Source: CAZAOY01 sp964486925 (lineage in GTDB: Bacteria; Bacillota; Clostridia; Oscillospirales; Ruminococcaceae). Taken from it: a stretch of 32,640 nucleotides of DNA. Both the position numbers and the translations under genes were made by a program. The notes beneath the pieces were generated by a model, which was not told where the DNA came from, searched no databases, and saw only the letters and a list, made by a program, of their open reading frames with translations. Positions within the stretch are counted from its first letter, which is position 1. Each line of letters begins with the position of its first letter. Location: contig CAZAOY010000029.1 of assembly GCA_964486925.1 (NCBI GenBank), forward strand, positions 1-32,640, in the 5' to 3' direction. Positions 26,651 through 32,640 of the stretch are shown in pieces.

Positions 26651-27558
26651 TGAATATTAAAGTTAACTTTAAAAAGATTTTCTCCGGTGTTACCAGTAAA
26701 GTTGTACTTTACACAATGCTTATCGCAATAGGATTTGTGTTTTTATTCCCTATACTGGTTATAATCTCAAGCAGTGCAAAGGATGCGTACGACCTAGCAA
26801 ATCCGTTAGTATTTTGGATTCCTAGCAAGATATCCTTTGACAACTATGTAAGAGCGTTTTCTGTACTTGGCGGATACAAGACCATTATCACATCTATTGT
26901 GGTAATGCTAGCGGTTGCGGTGGCACAGACCTTATCATCAGCGTTAGTTGCTTATGGCTTGGCAAAGTATGACTTTTGGGCAAAAAAGCTAATCTTTGTG
27001 CTAATGATAATGACCTTTATCCTGCCACAGCAGATAACCTTCCTACCTAAATATGTTTTGTTTAACAGCTATAAAATGATAGGTACAGTAATGCCGGTTT
27101 TACTACCGTCACTACTAGGGCAGGGGATTCAGCACGCAATATTTATCTTGATATTCTTTCAGTTCTTTAAGATGTCACCAAAATCACTTGACGAGGCGGC
27201 GACCATTGACGGGGCAGGACAGTTTAAGATATTTGCAAAGATTAATATGAGGATGGCGACACCCGCAATTGTAGTTGTGTTTATCTTCGCCTTTGTGTGG
27301 AACTGGAATGAAACCTATATGACAGACTCATACTTTGGTCAACAGCTTGAAACGCTAGCGTTAGCGTTACAACGGTTTGAGGAGTCGTACAAAAAAATGT
27401 TCCCAGACACAGGCTCTACAAATCCGCTTATTAAGATAAATGAAGGTACACAGATGGCAGGTACGTTGTTATCCATTATTCCATTAGTTATAGTATACGT
27501 ATTTGTAGAAAGAAAGCTTGTAGAAAGCATAGACCGAAGCGGTATTACAGGCGAATAA
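26650..27558 (+). CDS. carbohydrate ABC transporter permease, MalG/YtcP-like (pair 2)
   Basis: A 302-aa membrane protein, about six helices, EAA loop EAATIDGA at 182-189. It overlaps the preceding gene in a TAATG junction with GGAGG upstream, giving tight coupling. It is the last gene of the transporter operon. The solute-binding protein for this pair is not adjacent; the lipoprotein at 14541 or the fusion at 16652 must serve it. Confidence 0.88.
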   Translation: MNIKVNFKKIFSGVTSKVVLYTMLIAIGFVFLFPILVIISSSAKDAYDLANPLVFWIPSKISFDNYVRAFSVLGGYKTIITSIVVMLAVAVAQTLSSALVAYGLAKYDFWAKKLIFVLMIMTFILPQQITFLPKYVLFNSYKMIGTVMPVLLPSLLGQGIQHAIFILIFFQFFKMSPKSLDEAATIDGAGQFKIFAKINMRMATPAIVVVFIFAFVWNWNETYMTDSYFGQQLETLALALQRFEESYKKMFPDTGSTNPLIKINEGTQMAGTLLSIIPLVIVYVFVERKLVESIDRSGITGE

Positions 27559-27881
27559 CCATTGCAAAGACAATATAAGTAATCGGGTCTGTATTAAAAT
27601 AAAAACTTACTTGCGTAAATTGTACAAAGAAGTTTCTACTGAAAACTTTTTCTATCGCAAAAAGTTTTCAAATGTGCTAAGTGAAAGGGAAATATCTTGT
27701 CGGGCTTTCAAAAATGCTCTTTCAAGCATAGGGGAATTTCACTCGTTGCGACGAGCGACATCGCCTTTTTTAAAGGCGCGGGCGCTGCCCTTTTGAAACC
27801 CGCAAGGGGAACTTGTTCCCCTTGACCCCTTTCTTATTTTGTTACAGCCCCGTTACATTTTGAAAGGGACAGAAATAAGAT
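27559..27881. other. intergenic region dominated by a hairpin cluster
   Basis: No convincing gene lies here. A 61-codon open frame at 27611-27796 runs through the hairpins and is not credible. The rest is described in the repeat entry. Confidence 0.7.
27641..27823. repeat. tandem hairpin element, likely dispersed repeat
   Basis: Five perfect inverted repeats follow each other: GAAAACTTTTT/AAAAAGTTTTC (27641-27669, 11-bp arms), CTCGT/ACGAG (27742-27755), CGCCTTT/AAAGGCG (27762-27778), GGGC/GCCC (27780-27790) and AAGGGGAAC/GTTCCCCTT (27804-27823). The second half is GC-rich against an AT-rich setting. From memory, strings such as CTTTTGAAACCCGC with AAGGGGAAC recur between genes in Oscillospirales genomes, so this looks like a non-coding interspersed element. 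Confidence 0.6.
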
Positions 27882-28949
27882 ATGATTAACATTGAGAATT
27901 GGGAAATTAGAAAGAAACGATATGAGGACTATTGGAACTACAAAAACAACACACCGATAATCTATCTACCATCGATGAAGGACAAACAGACCCCTATACC
28001 CGAGGATAAACCGTCAAAGCTTGGGTACTGGTTTGATATAGATTTTCAGATTAGACAGGCAAGGGCATACTTTGAAAACACCTACTTTGCATTAGACAGC
28101 TACCCTCACGTGTCGCCGTCTTTTGGGTCGGATATTATGTCAACCTTTTTAGGGTTAGATATGATCTACAACGAAACCAGCGCATGGGTGGTGCACAAAG
28201 ATCAGCCGTTAGAGAGGTTTACCGATTTTACGCTAGACACTAAAAACGAGTTTTTTGTAAAGATGAGGGATTGCCTAGAAAGGTATGTTCACGACGCAAA
28301 GAATGGTGACTACATAGTAGGAATGGTTGACCTAAACACCCTAATCGATGGGGTATCCTCACTAATAGGCCCAGACAACCTCTGCCTAGAGATTATGGAT
28401 AACCCTGATGAGGTTAAGCGGGTAACGATGGAGCATTTTAACCTGTACAAGCAGGTATATAATATCTATAACAAGATAGTGACACGTTACCAGAAGGGGA
28501 ATACCAACTGGCTATCGGTATACAGCGAGATACCGTGGTACTTTATCTCGATAGATTTTATAGTAATGCTTTCTAGCGACCACTTTGATGAGTTTGTAAG
28601 AGCACCGTTACAGGCGATGGCGGATTTTCATGAAAGGGTGCTGTTTCACTTAGATGGTGAGAACGCTATCCGTCACCTAGATAACATCCTTACCGTAAAG
28701 GAGCTTACAGGGGTTCAGGTACAGGCAACACCTGCTGCCCAATCCGCAGAGCTATGGATACCGCAGATTAAAAAGATCCAGAAGGCGGGCAAGAATGTAT
28801 GGGTGGAAGCACGGCATAAGCAGGATATTAAGGATTATATAGAAAACCTACAGCCAGAAGGGCTATTCATAAAATCATGGTGCGACACTGAGAGCGAGGC
28901 AAAAGAGGTAGAGCGTATGGTAAAGGATTACTATGGGGTTAATAATTAA
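27882..28949 (+). CDS. uroporphyrinogen decarboxylase-like superfamily protein
   Basis: The 355-aa soluble protein fits the URO-D/methyltransferase (MtaA-like) superfamily fold by length and by segments such as DYIVGMVDLNTLIDGVSSLIG, FHERVLFHLDGENAIRHLDN and VQVQATPAAQSAELWIPQI. True heme-pathway HemE motifs are not evident, so heme synthesis is unlikely. Related URO-D-like proteins of unknown function are common in sugar-use regions of Clostridia. An AAAGGGA lies about 12 bases before ATG 27882, a rather long spacing. It is separated from the transporter operon by the hairpin cluster and ends at its own hairpin, so it may be an independent unit. Confidence 0.65.
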   Translation: MINIENWEIRKKRYEDYWNYKNNTPIIYLPSMKDKQTPIPEDKPSKLGYWFDIDFQIRQARAYFENTYFALDSYPHVSPSFGSDIMSTFLGLDMIYNETSAWVVHKDQPLERFTDFTLDTKNEFFVKMRDCLERYVHDAKNGDYIVGMVDLNTLIDGVSSLIGPDNLCLEIMDNPDEVKRVTMEHFNLYKQVYNIYNKIVTRYQKGNTNWLSVYSEIPWYFISIDFIVMLSSDHFDEFVRAPLQAMADFHERVLFHLDGENAIRHLDNILTVKELTGVQVQATPAAQSAELWIPQIKKIQKAGKNVWVEARHKQDIKDYIENLQPEGLFIKSWCDTESEAKEVERMVKDYYGVNN

Positions 28950-28968
28950 CGATTAATCTTAAACTAGT

Positions 28969-29010
28969 AAAGGTAGACAACATTATCGGGTGATAATATT
29001 GTCTACCTTT
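28969..29010. terminator. strong hairpin terminator after the URO-D-like gene
   Basis: Nineteen-base arms (28969-28987 and 28992-29010) pair with a single C-A mismatch around a GGGT loop. The T residues lie inside the arm (ACCTTT), so it may act as a terminator for both directions. Confidence 0.7.
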
Positions 29011-29054
29011 AATGTCATTATAAAACAAATATATACAATATAAATAGATAAATA

Positions 29055-29083
29055 TTGACATTTATGTTAAACCATGATACAAT
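29055..29083 (+). promoter_or_regulatory. promoter of the candidate toxin mRNA
   Basis: TTGACA (29055-29060), a 17-bp spacer and TACAAT (29078-29083). The 14-bp palindrome GTAGCTATAGCTAC (29090-29103) sits at the expected start site and would form a 5' stem or an operator. Confidence 0.75.
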
Positions 29084-29201
29084 ATAATTGTAGCTATAGC
29101 TACGATGGAAAAGAGCGTTACCATCTGTGTTAAACAAAACGGGTAGGCGGTACAATTTCTGCTTTTGCAAAGAAGCAAGCTCCCAACAGGGGGTGAGGCT
29201 T

Positions 29202-29444
29202 ATGGTATTATTAGTAGTAATGTTAGTTCTATTATTTATGATGTTAGAACGTATCCTTACTGTAATATTAATTGGGCAACAAGTTATGTGTGCTATTGTT
29301 TTGTTGATCCCACAAATTTTATGTTTTTTAAGTAAAAAACCAAAATTTGATTGCCCAATTAATACGAGAATACTAATCGTATTAACGAAGATACATAGCA
29401 ACCAAGAAATGCAAAAAGAAATAATCCGTCGCACCACCAAGTAA
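29202..29444 (+). CDS. candidate type I toxin, small membrane peptide
   Basis: The 80-aa product has a very hydrophobic N-terminal half (two adjoining membrane segments, residues about 1-43, rich in Leu, Val and Met) and a basic tail (LSKKPKF, later KEIIRRTTK). ATG 29202 is preferred: GGGGG at 29189-29193 acts as ribosome binding site but is paired with CTCCC (29180-29184), and an outer AAGC/GCTT stem closes at the start codon. Such a hidden site is typical of type I toxin mRNAs. Its stop lies in the loop of the terminator shared with a convergent antisense RNA. I do not recognise the protein family. At 80 aa it is longer than the usual 30-60 aa toxins, so a non-toxin membrane peptide is possible. 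Confidence 0.5.
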   Translation: MVLLVVMLVLLFMMLERILTVILIGQQVMCAIVLLIPQILCFLSKKPKFDCPINTRILIVLTKIHSNQEMQKEIIRRTTK

Positions 29445-29512
29445 AACGGATTATTTCTTTGCTTTTATTTGGGAGCGTACCGTTTACAGGTACGCTAGTA
29501 AACGCTTTTTCT
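29411..29512 (-). ncRNA. candidate antisense antitoxin RNA, about 100 nt
   Basis: A full-consensus minus-strand promoter at 29519-29547 points at a terminator hairpin (29460-29415) followed by TTTTT on that strand, defining a short RNA. It contains a 5' stem (AGCGTACC/GGTACGCT, 29496-29474) that competes with GTTTAC/GTAAAC pairing. Its last 50 or so bases are complementary to the 3' end of the small membrane-peptide mRNA, including the stop codon. This convergent 3'-overlap layout is that of txpA/RatA and bsrG/SR4. Confidence 0.55.
29415..29468. terminator. bidirectional terminator shared by toxin mRNA and antisense RNA
   Basis: A perfect 15-bp inverted repeat (AAAGAAATAATCCGT at 29415-29429, complement at 29446-29460) has a 16-base loop. 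On + it is followed by GCTTTTATTT, on - by TTTTT. Confidence 0.85.
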
Positions 29513-29518
29513 GTTTTT

Positions 29519-29547
29519 ATTATACCATAATAGTTTTGGTATGTCAA
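29519..29547 (-). promoter_or_regulatory. consensus promoter for the antisense RNA
   Basis: On the minus strand TTGACA (29547-29542), 17 bp, TATAAT (29524-29519) with an extended TGG before the -10. It is stronger than the toxin promoter, as expected when antitoxin RNA must be in excess. Confidence 0.8.
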
Positions 29548-29709
29548 TGTAAAATTTATTAAATAATCATTAACTGTCAATATCTCAATAAAATAAACAT
29601 TTATTTATTAATTGACAATTTAAAACAACTAAACTACCCCTTAATTACAAAAAAAAATTATAATAAAAACCAACTCTGAAAAATTTTGAAAAAAATTTAT
29701 CCAAAAGAC
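29548..29709. other. AT-rich spacer upstream of csrA
   Basis: No gene, repeat or promoter could be supported here; it is a run of A/T tracts that may serve as upstream (UP) sequence for the sigma-D promoter. Confidence 0.5.
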
Positions 29710-29736
29710 TAAAGTTTTTTTTTACAGTTCCGATAT
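29710..29736 (+). promoter_or_regulatory. sigma-D (sigma-28) flagellar promoter
   Basis: TAAA (29710-29713), exactly 15 bases, then TCCGATAT (29729-29736) match the flagellar consensus TAAA-N15-GCCGATAT at all but one base. It lies 98 bp before csrA and probably drives csrA and flagellin together. Confidence 0.85.
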
Positions 29737-29834
29737 ACTAGATGTAAGGCAAGAAAATAGTAGAAATTAATTTAGCAGAGAATATAATTAATTATTACAT
29801 ATTTAGCTTGCGGTAAGAATAGGAGGTTCTTATT

Positions 29835-30047
29835 ATGTTAGTACTAGGAGTAGAGTCTGGCGATTACATCATGATTAATGATGATATCGTTATAAAGGTT
29901 GAAAAGACCGGTGAAAACTTTAAGCTTGCGTTTGATGCACCGAAAAAGCATAAGATTATGCGTAGCTCATTATATAGGGAGCTAAAGCCTGAAAATGCAT
30001 TAAAGCTTGAAGAAAAGCTATCACCAAAGCGAAGCTTTCAAAAGTAG
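29835..30047 (+). CDS. csrA: divergent CsrA translational regulator
   Basis: The 70-aa protein is CsrA-like: MLVL start, SGDYIMINDDIVIKV and DAPKK in register with the family, and Arg43 in IMRSSLY at the place of the RNA-contacting Arg44 of E. coli CsrA. The usual TRK/TRR at residues 5-7 is replaced by GVE, so a second basic RNA contact is lost. CsrA dimers bind GGA motifs in mRNA leaders; in Bacillus CsrA blocks flagellin translation and is released by FliW. No fliW is found in this window. AGGAGG ends eight bases before ATG 29835. It lies behind a sigma-D promoter and 222 bp before flagellin. Confidence 0.85.
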   Translation: MLVLGVESGDYIMINDDIVIKVEKTGENFKLAFDAPKKHKIMRSSLYRELKPENALKLEEKLSPKRSFQK

Positions 30048-30269
30048 ATACACTACAGGACTACATAAAATCACGGATGATATATTCATTAGGCGGATGC
30101 CTAGCATAAAGCGTTCATAATCCGTGCGGATGTCTACACACAATGTGTAGACCGTGCACAATTCGCATGGTTATGTATATATTAGCGGGTATTATTTAAT
30201 AGAGGATTACCTCTAGCCCGCAAAGTAAAGGCAGGGATTAGCCTTTACCGCAATGTGAAAGGATATATT
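30048..30269 (+). promoter_or_regulatory. structured leader with seven GGA motifs, candidate CsrA target or sponge
   Basis: GGA occurs at 30058, 30075, 30095, 30128, 30204, 30235 and 30261. The third is the exact tetraloop GGAT of the stem TAGGC/GCCTA (30090-30103); the sixth lies in the 8-base loop of GTAAAGGC/GCCTTTAC (30225-30248); the fourth sits in an internal loop under the stem GTCTACACA/TGTGTAGAC (30132-30152); the fifth tops TAGAGG/CCTCTA; the last is the flagellin Shine-Dalgarno (AAAGGA). The set resembles the two-site hag leader of Bacillus but with many more sites, close to CsrB-like titrating RNAs. No U-tract terminator is seen between csrA and flagellin. Confidence 0.6.
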
Positions 30270-32246
30270 ATGAGAATTCAACACAACATAACAGCGTTAA
30301 ACGCTCACAGACAATTAGGCGGAAACAACTCTCAAGTTGGCAAAAACCTAGAAAAACTATCATCTGGTTACAAAATTAACCGTGCTGGTGACGATGCTGC
30401 TGGACTTGCAATCTCTGAAAAGATGAGAGCACAAATCCGTGGTCTTGAAACTGCTCAAAAGAATGCTAACGACGGTATCTCTCTAGTACAAACCGCTGAA
30501 GGTGCGCTAACTGAAGTTCACTCTATGCTAAACCGTATGGTAGAACTTGCTACTCAATCCGCTAACGGAATTTACACTGACGTTGACCGCGGAAAGCTAC
30601 AAGACGAAGTTAAAGCTCTTAAAGAAGAAATTGACCGTATTTCTCAGGCTACAAACTTTAATGGAATTAATCTTTTAGATGGTTCTATGACCAAAGCAAC
30701 CGATTTCCTAACCGCTACAGCAGGTACATCAATTACTACAAACGCTTTGGGCTCTGTTAATACAACTCTTACTGGTGGTGGTCTTACACCTGGTGCTACT
30801 GGTTCTGTTTACTCTACTAGTATTGCATGGAAAGATTTAGTTGTTGGTGCAGTTGCGGGTGGTAATGGTGATGGTAAAATTTCTATTGCGTGGAAGGACT
30901 CAACAGGAGCTGCCGGAACGCCTGTTGATATTACAATAGCAGCAGCAGGCCAGACGGTTACAGCTGGTAATGTAGTTACTGCGCTTAATACCAATGGTGC
31001 TTTTAGTACTGACTATACTGCATCTCTTGATACTAGTGGAAACATAGTTATTACAAGCAATAGTAAAGATGTAGATTTTGGTGGCATAGCAGTAACCTTT
31101 ACAGAAGATTCCGCTGCTGGTAGTAATGCACTTGCTACTGCTAGAGCAGCACAACAGATTACAAATGGTGATGGCACAACAGCGTTAGTTGGTGATAAAG
31201 TTCATGAAACTGCTGGTGCTAATGTAGGCGTAGCTTCTTACGACGTTAAATCAACAACACTAACACTTGCTGGTACTCCAGCAACTGACTGGACTGAAGG
31301 AATACAAGTTAAGATTGGAAGCAAGACTTATACCTACACCAAGGATCCTTCCCAAGTTACTGCAGGCGGCACAAAGTTTACTGGTACAACACTTGATGAC
31401 ATTGCAAGAAGCCTTGCTTCGGTTGCCACAGCTTCTGCAGGTGCAAACGGCTCTGAATTCAACGTGACAAGAAGTGCAAACGGCGTTCTTACAATTGAAG
31501 AAACAATGCAACACGCTAATACATCTATCGCTAGTAACAGTACTACAGCTTCTACAGCACTTGCAGCAAATAAAATTGTAATTCAGCAAGCTGGTAGTGT
31601 TGCTACAACAGATGTTACAATAGATCCAACCAAGTTAGTCGATGGCTCACAGCTGAAAATAGGATCTAGCACCTATACTTTTGTTAAACAGTCTACTGGT
31701 GCTGCAAACGAAATAGTATTTAGCAGCGCAGACACAAAGGGGAGCATTGCAACAAAACTTGCTACAGCAATTGGTAGTAGTGCTACAGCAACTGGTGACG
31801 TAGTTAATGTAAGAGCAGCTGTTGCAGATGTAAAAGCAGTTAATAGTAATACATTAAAACTTCAAGTTGGTGATACTAACGACTCTTTCCAAAGAGTTAG
31901 CGTATCTATTAGCGATATGAGCTCCAATGGAATTGGTATCTCATCAGTTGATATTTCAACTAAAGATCTTGCAGGAGATTCAATTAGTAAGATTAAGAGC
32001 GCTATTGAGCAAGTTTCCTCTGCTCGTGGTGGTTTGGGTGCTCTTCAAAACCGTTTAGAACACACAATCAACAACCTAGGTGTAACAACCGAGAACTTAA
32101 CTGCTGCTGAAAGCCGTGTACGTGACGTTGATATGGCTAAGGAAATGATGGACTTCACTAAGAACAACATCCTTACTCAAGCTTCACAAGCTATGCTTGC
32201 TCAAGCTAATCAGCTACCACAAGGTGTTCTACAGTTACTAAGATAG
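30270..32246 (+). CDS. fliC: flagellin with large central insertion
   Basis: The 658-aa filament protein has intact D0/D1 ends: MRIQHNITALNAHRQL with LEKLSSGYKINRAGDDAAGL (to about 140), and a C-terminal part from about 535 with SARGGLGALQNRLEHTINNL and ending VLQLLR. Such ends polymerise the filament and feed type III export. Typical Firmicute flagellins have 270-500 residues; the extra 395-residue middle is Ala/Thr/Ser-rich and shows related units (VKIGSKTYTY and LKIGSSTYTF, flagellin-IN-like). Start ATG 30270 lies six bases after AAAGGA; GTG 30255 in frame is rejected. Codon use in the ends is strongly biased, as in highly expressed genes. CsrA control is inferred from the leader. Confidence 0.93.
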   Translation: MRIQHNITALNAHRQLGGNNSQVGKNLEKLSSGYKINRAGDDAAGLAISEKMRAQIRGLETAQKNANDGISLVQTAEGALTEVHSMLNRMVELATQSANGIYTDVDRGKLQDEVKALKEEIDRISQATNFNGINLLDGSMTKATDFLTATAGTSITTNALGSVNTTLTGGGLTPGATGSVYSTSIAWKDLVVGAVAGGNGDGKISIAWKDSTGAAGTPVDITIAAAGQTVTAGNVVTALNTNGAFSTDYTASLDTSGNIVITSNSKDVDFGGIAVTFTEDSAAGSNALATARAAQQITNGDGTTALVGDKVHETAGANVGVASYDVKSTTLTLAGTPATDWTEGIQVKIGSKTYTYTKDPSQVTAGGTKFTGTTLDDIARSLASVATASAGANGSEFNVTRSANGVLTIEETMQHANTSIASNSTTASTALAANKIVIQQAGSVATTDVTIDPTKLVDGSQLKIGSSTYTFVKQSTGAANEIVFSSADTKGSIATKLATAIGSSATATGDVVNVRAAVADVKAVNSNTLKLQVGDTNDSFQRVSVSISDMSSNGIGISSVDISTKDLAGDSISKIKSAIEQVSSARGGLGALQNRLEHTINNLGVTTENLTAAESRVRDVDMAKEMMDFTKNNILTQASQAMLAQANQLPQGVLQLLR

Positions 32247-32302
32247 TTTATATCTGGTTACTAGCTAGTTTGGTTAGACTGTAAATATTGCATAATAATA
32301 TT

Positions 32303-32336
32303 AAACCCCATTTGCATCTGCAAGTGGGGTTTAGTT
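32303..32336 (+). terminator. flagellin terminator
   Basis: Fourteen-base arms (AAACCCCATTTGCA at 32303-32316; partner 32319-32332) with one G-T wobble and a two-base loop; the T run is part of the arm (GGGGTTT). Confidence 0.8.
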
Positions 32337-32426
32337 ATGAAATTAGTACTCCATATGATAATGATAAGTTATGTTGTATGGACAAAAGAGGGATAGAGTA
32401 CGCCACTATACATTAGGAGGATAAAG

Positions 32427-32640
32427 ATGAAAACACTCATAATCAACGGATCTCCACGAAAAGGCGGGGATACCGTATCGCTTATAGATATATTACGGCA
32501 AAACCTACTTGGTGAGGTAAATATCGTTAACACCTACTATGACAACATCCGCCCCTGTAATGATTGCAGATACTGCTGGACACATAGTAGCTGTGCTATC
32601 AAAGATGAGATGGATATAATCTACCGTAATATACAGCAGG
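32427..32640 (+). CDS. flavodoxin-family NAD(P)H-dependent oxidoreductase, partial
   Basis: The first 71 codons of a gene cut by the window end. MKTLIINGSPRKGGDTVSLI is the FMN-phosphate binding start of the NADPH-dependent FMN reductase/flavodoxin-like fold, and RPCNDCRYCWTHSSCAIKDEM carries the C-x2-C-x2-C pattern of the iron-sulfur-flavoprotein-like branch. AGGAGG ends six bases before ATG 32427. It lies behind the flagellin terminator, so it is probably a separate unit. Redox partner and substrate cannot be told. Confidence 0.8.
   Translation, partial: MKTLIINGSPRKGGDTVSLIDILRQNLLGEVNIVNTYYDNIRPCNDCRYCWTHSSCAIKDEMDIIYRNIQQ

Noticed and set aside
27611..27796. 61-codon frame in the hairpin cluster
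   Set aside because: It reads straight through four inverted repeats with no ribosome binding site; the repeat structure explains it.
29018..29440. 140-codon minus-strand frame over the candidate toxin gene
   Set aside because: No ribosome binding site, it begins inside the shared terminator hairpin, and it mirrors the opposite frame.
29359..29580. 73-codon minus-strand frame over the antisense RNA
   Set aside because: Its start lies upstream of the minus-strand promoter and it runs through the terminator, so the RNA would not carry the frame intact.
30107..30133. Second sigma-D promoter directly before flagellin
   Set aside because: TAAA, 15 bases and GCGGATGT have the right spacing, but the -10 differs from GCCGATAT at two positions and falls in the structured GGA region; kept only as a weak possibility.
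30132..30152. Terminator between csrA and flagellin
   Set aside because: The 9-bp stem is perfect but no T run follows, so read-through into flagellin is more likely.
1..32640. CRISPR arrays, tRNA or rRNA genes, insertion sequences
   Set aside because: No regularly spaced direct repeats, cloverleaf sequences or transposase-like frames were seen.

Overview
The window is low-GC DNA with Gram-positive AGGAGG-type ribosome binding sites, a lipoprotein-type solute-binding protein, CUT1 sugar permeases, a sigma-D type flagellar promoter and csrA next to flagellin. This points to a motile member of the Clostridia, possibly Oscillospirales; the exact lineage is my inference. Two 100-base N gaps (3025-3124 and 16178-16277) mark scaffold joins.

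Region 1 (1-5770) is a loose run of + strand accessory genes: an alpha/beta hydrolase behind a strong promoter and a 15-codon leader ORF, a 2H phosphoesterase, a coding relic, two GNAT acetyltransferases, a MerR/GyrI-like regulator with a 19-bp-spacer promoter, a translationally coupled DUF6273 protein and a cyclase-family (kynurenine formamidase-like) protein. It ends at a bidirectional terminator.

Region 2 (5781-27558) looks like a beta-1,2-glucan (sophorooligosaccharide) use locus. A minus-strand operon without signal peptides encodes GH3, GH35 and GH94 enzymes; the GH94 is of 1,2-beta-oligoglucan phosphorylase type. Divergent from it, across a 689-bp AT-rich control region with near-consensus promoters and a LacI-type operator, lie a lipoprotein solute-binding protein and then a long operon: a carbohydrate-binding-module/solute-binding-protein fusion, a permease pair, an NHL-repeat/Yip1 membrane protein, an exported DUF5696 protein and a second permease pair. 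No ATPase subunit, local regulator or recognisable secreted endo-beta-1,2-glucanase is present, so the DUF5696 protein is the best candidate for an undescribed surface enzyme or glycan-handling factor.

Region 3 (27559-29510) holds a cluster of five hairpins that looks like a dispersed repeat, a UroD-like protein, and what looks like an unrecognised type I toxin-antitoxin locus. The latter has a small membrane peptide gene with a sequestered ribosome binding site, and a roughly 100-nt convergent antisense RNA from a consensus promoter; the two share a bidirectional terminator.

Region 4 (29710-32336) is a flagellar module: a sigma-D promoter, a divergent csrA, a leader with seven GGA motifs (several in hairpin loops) and a long flagellin. 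The leader suggests CsrA feedback on flagellin translation or CsrA titration. The window ends inside a flavodoxin-family oxidoreductase gene.
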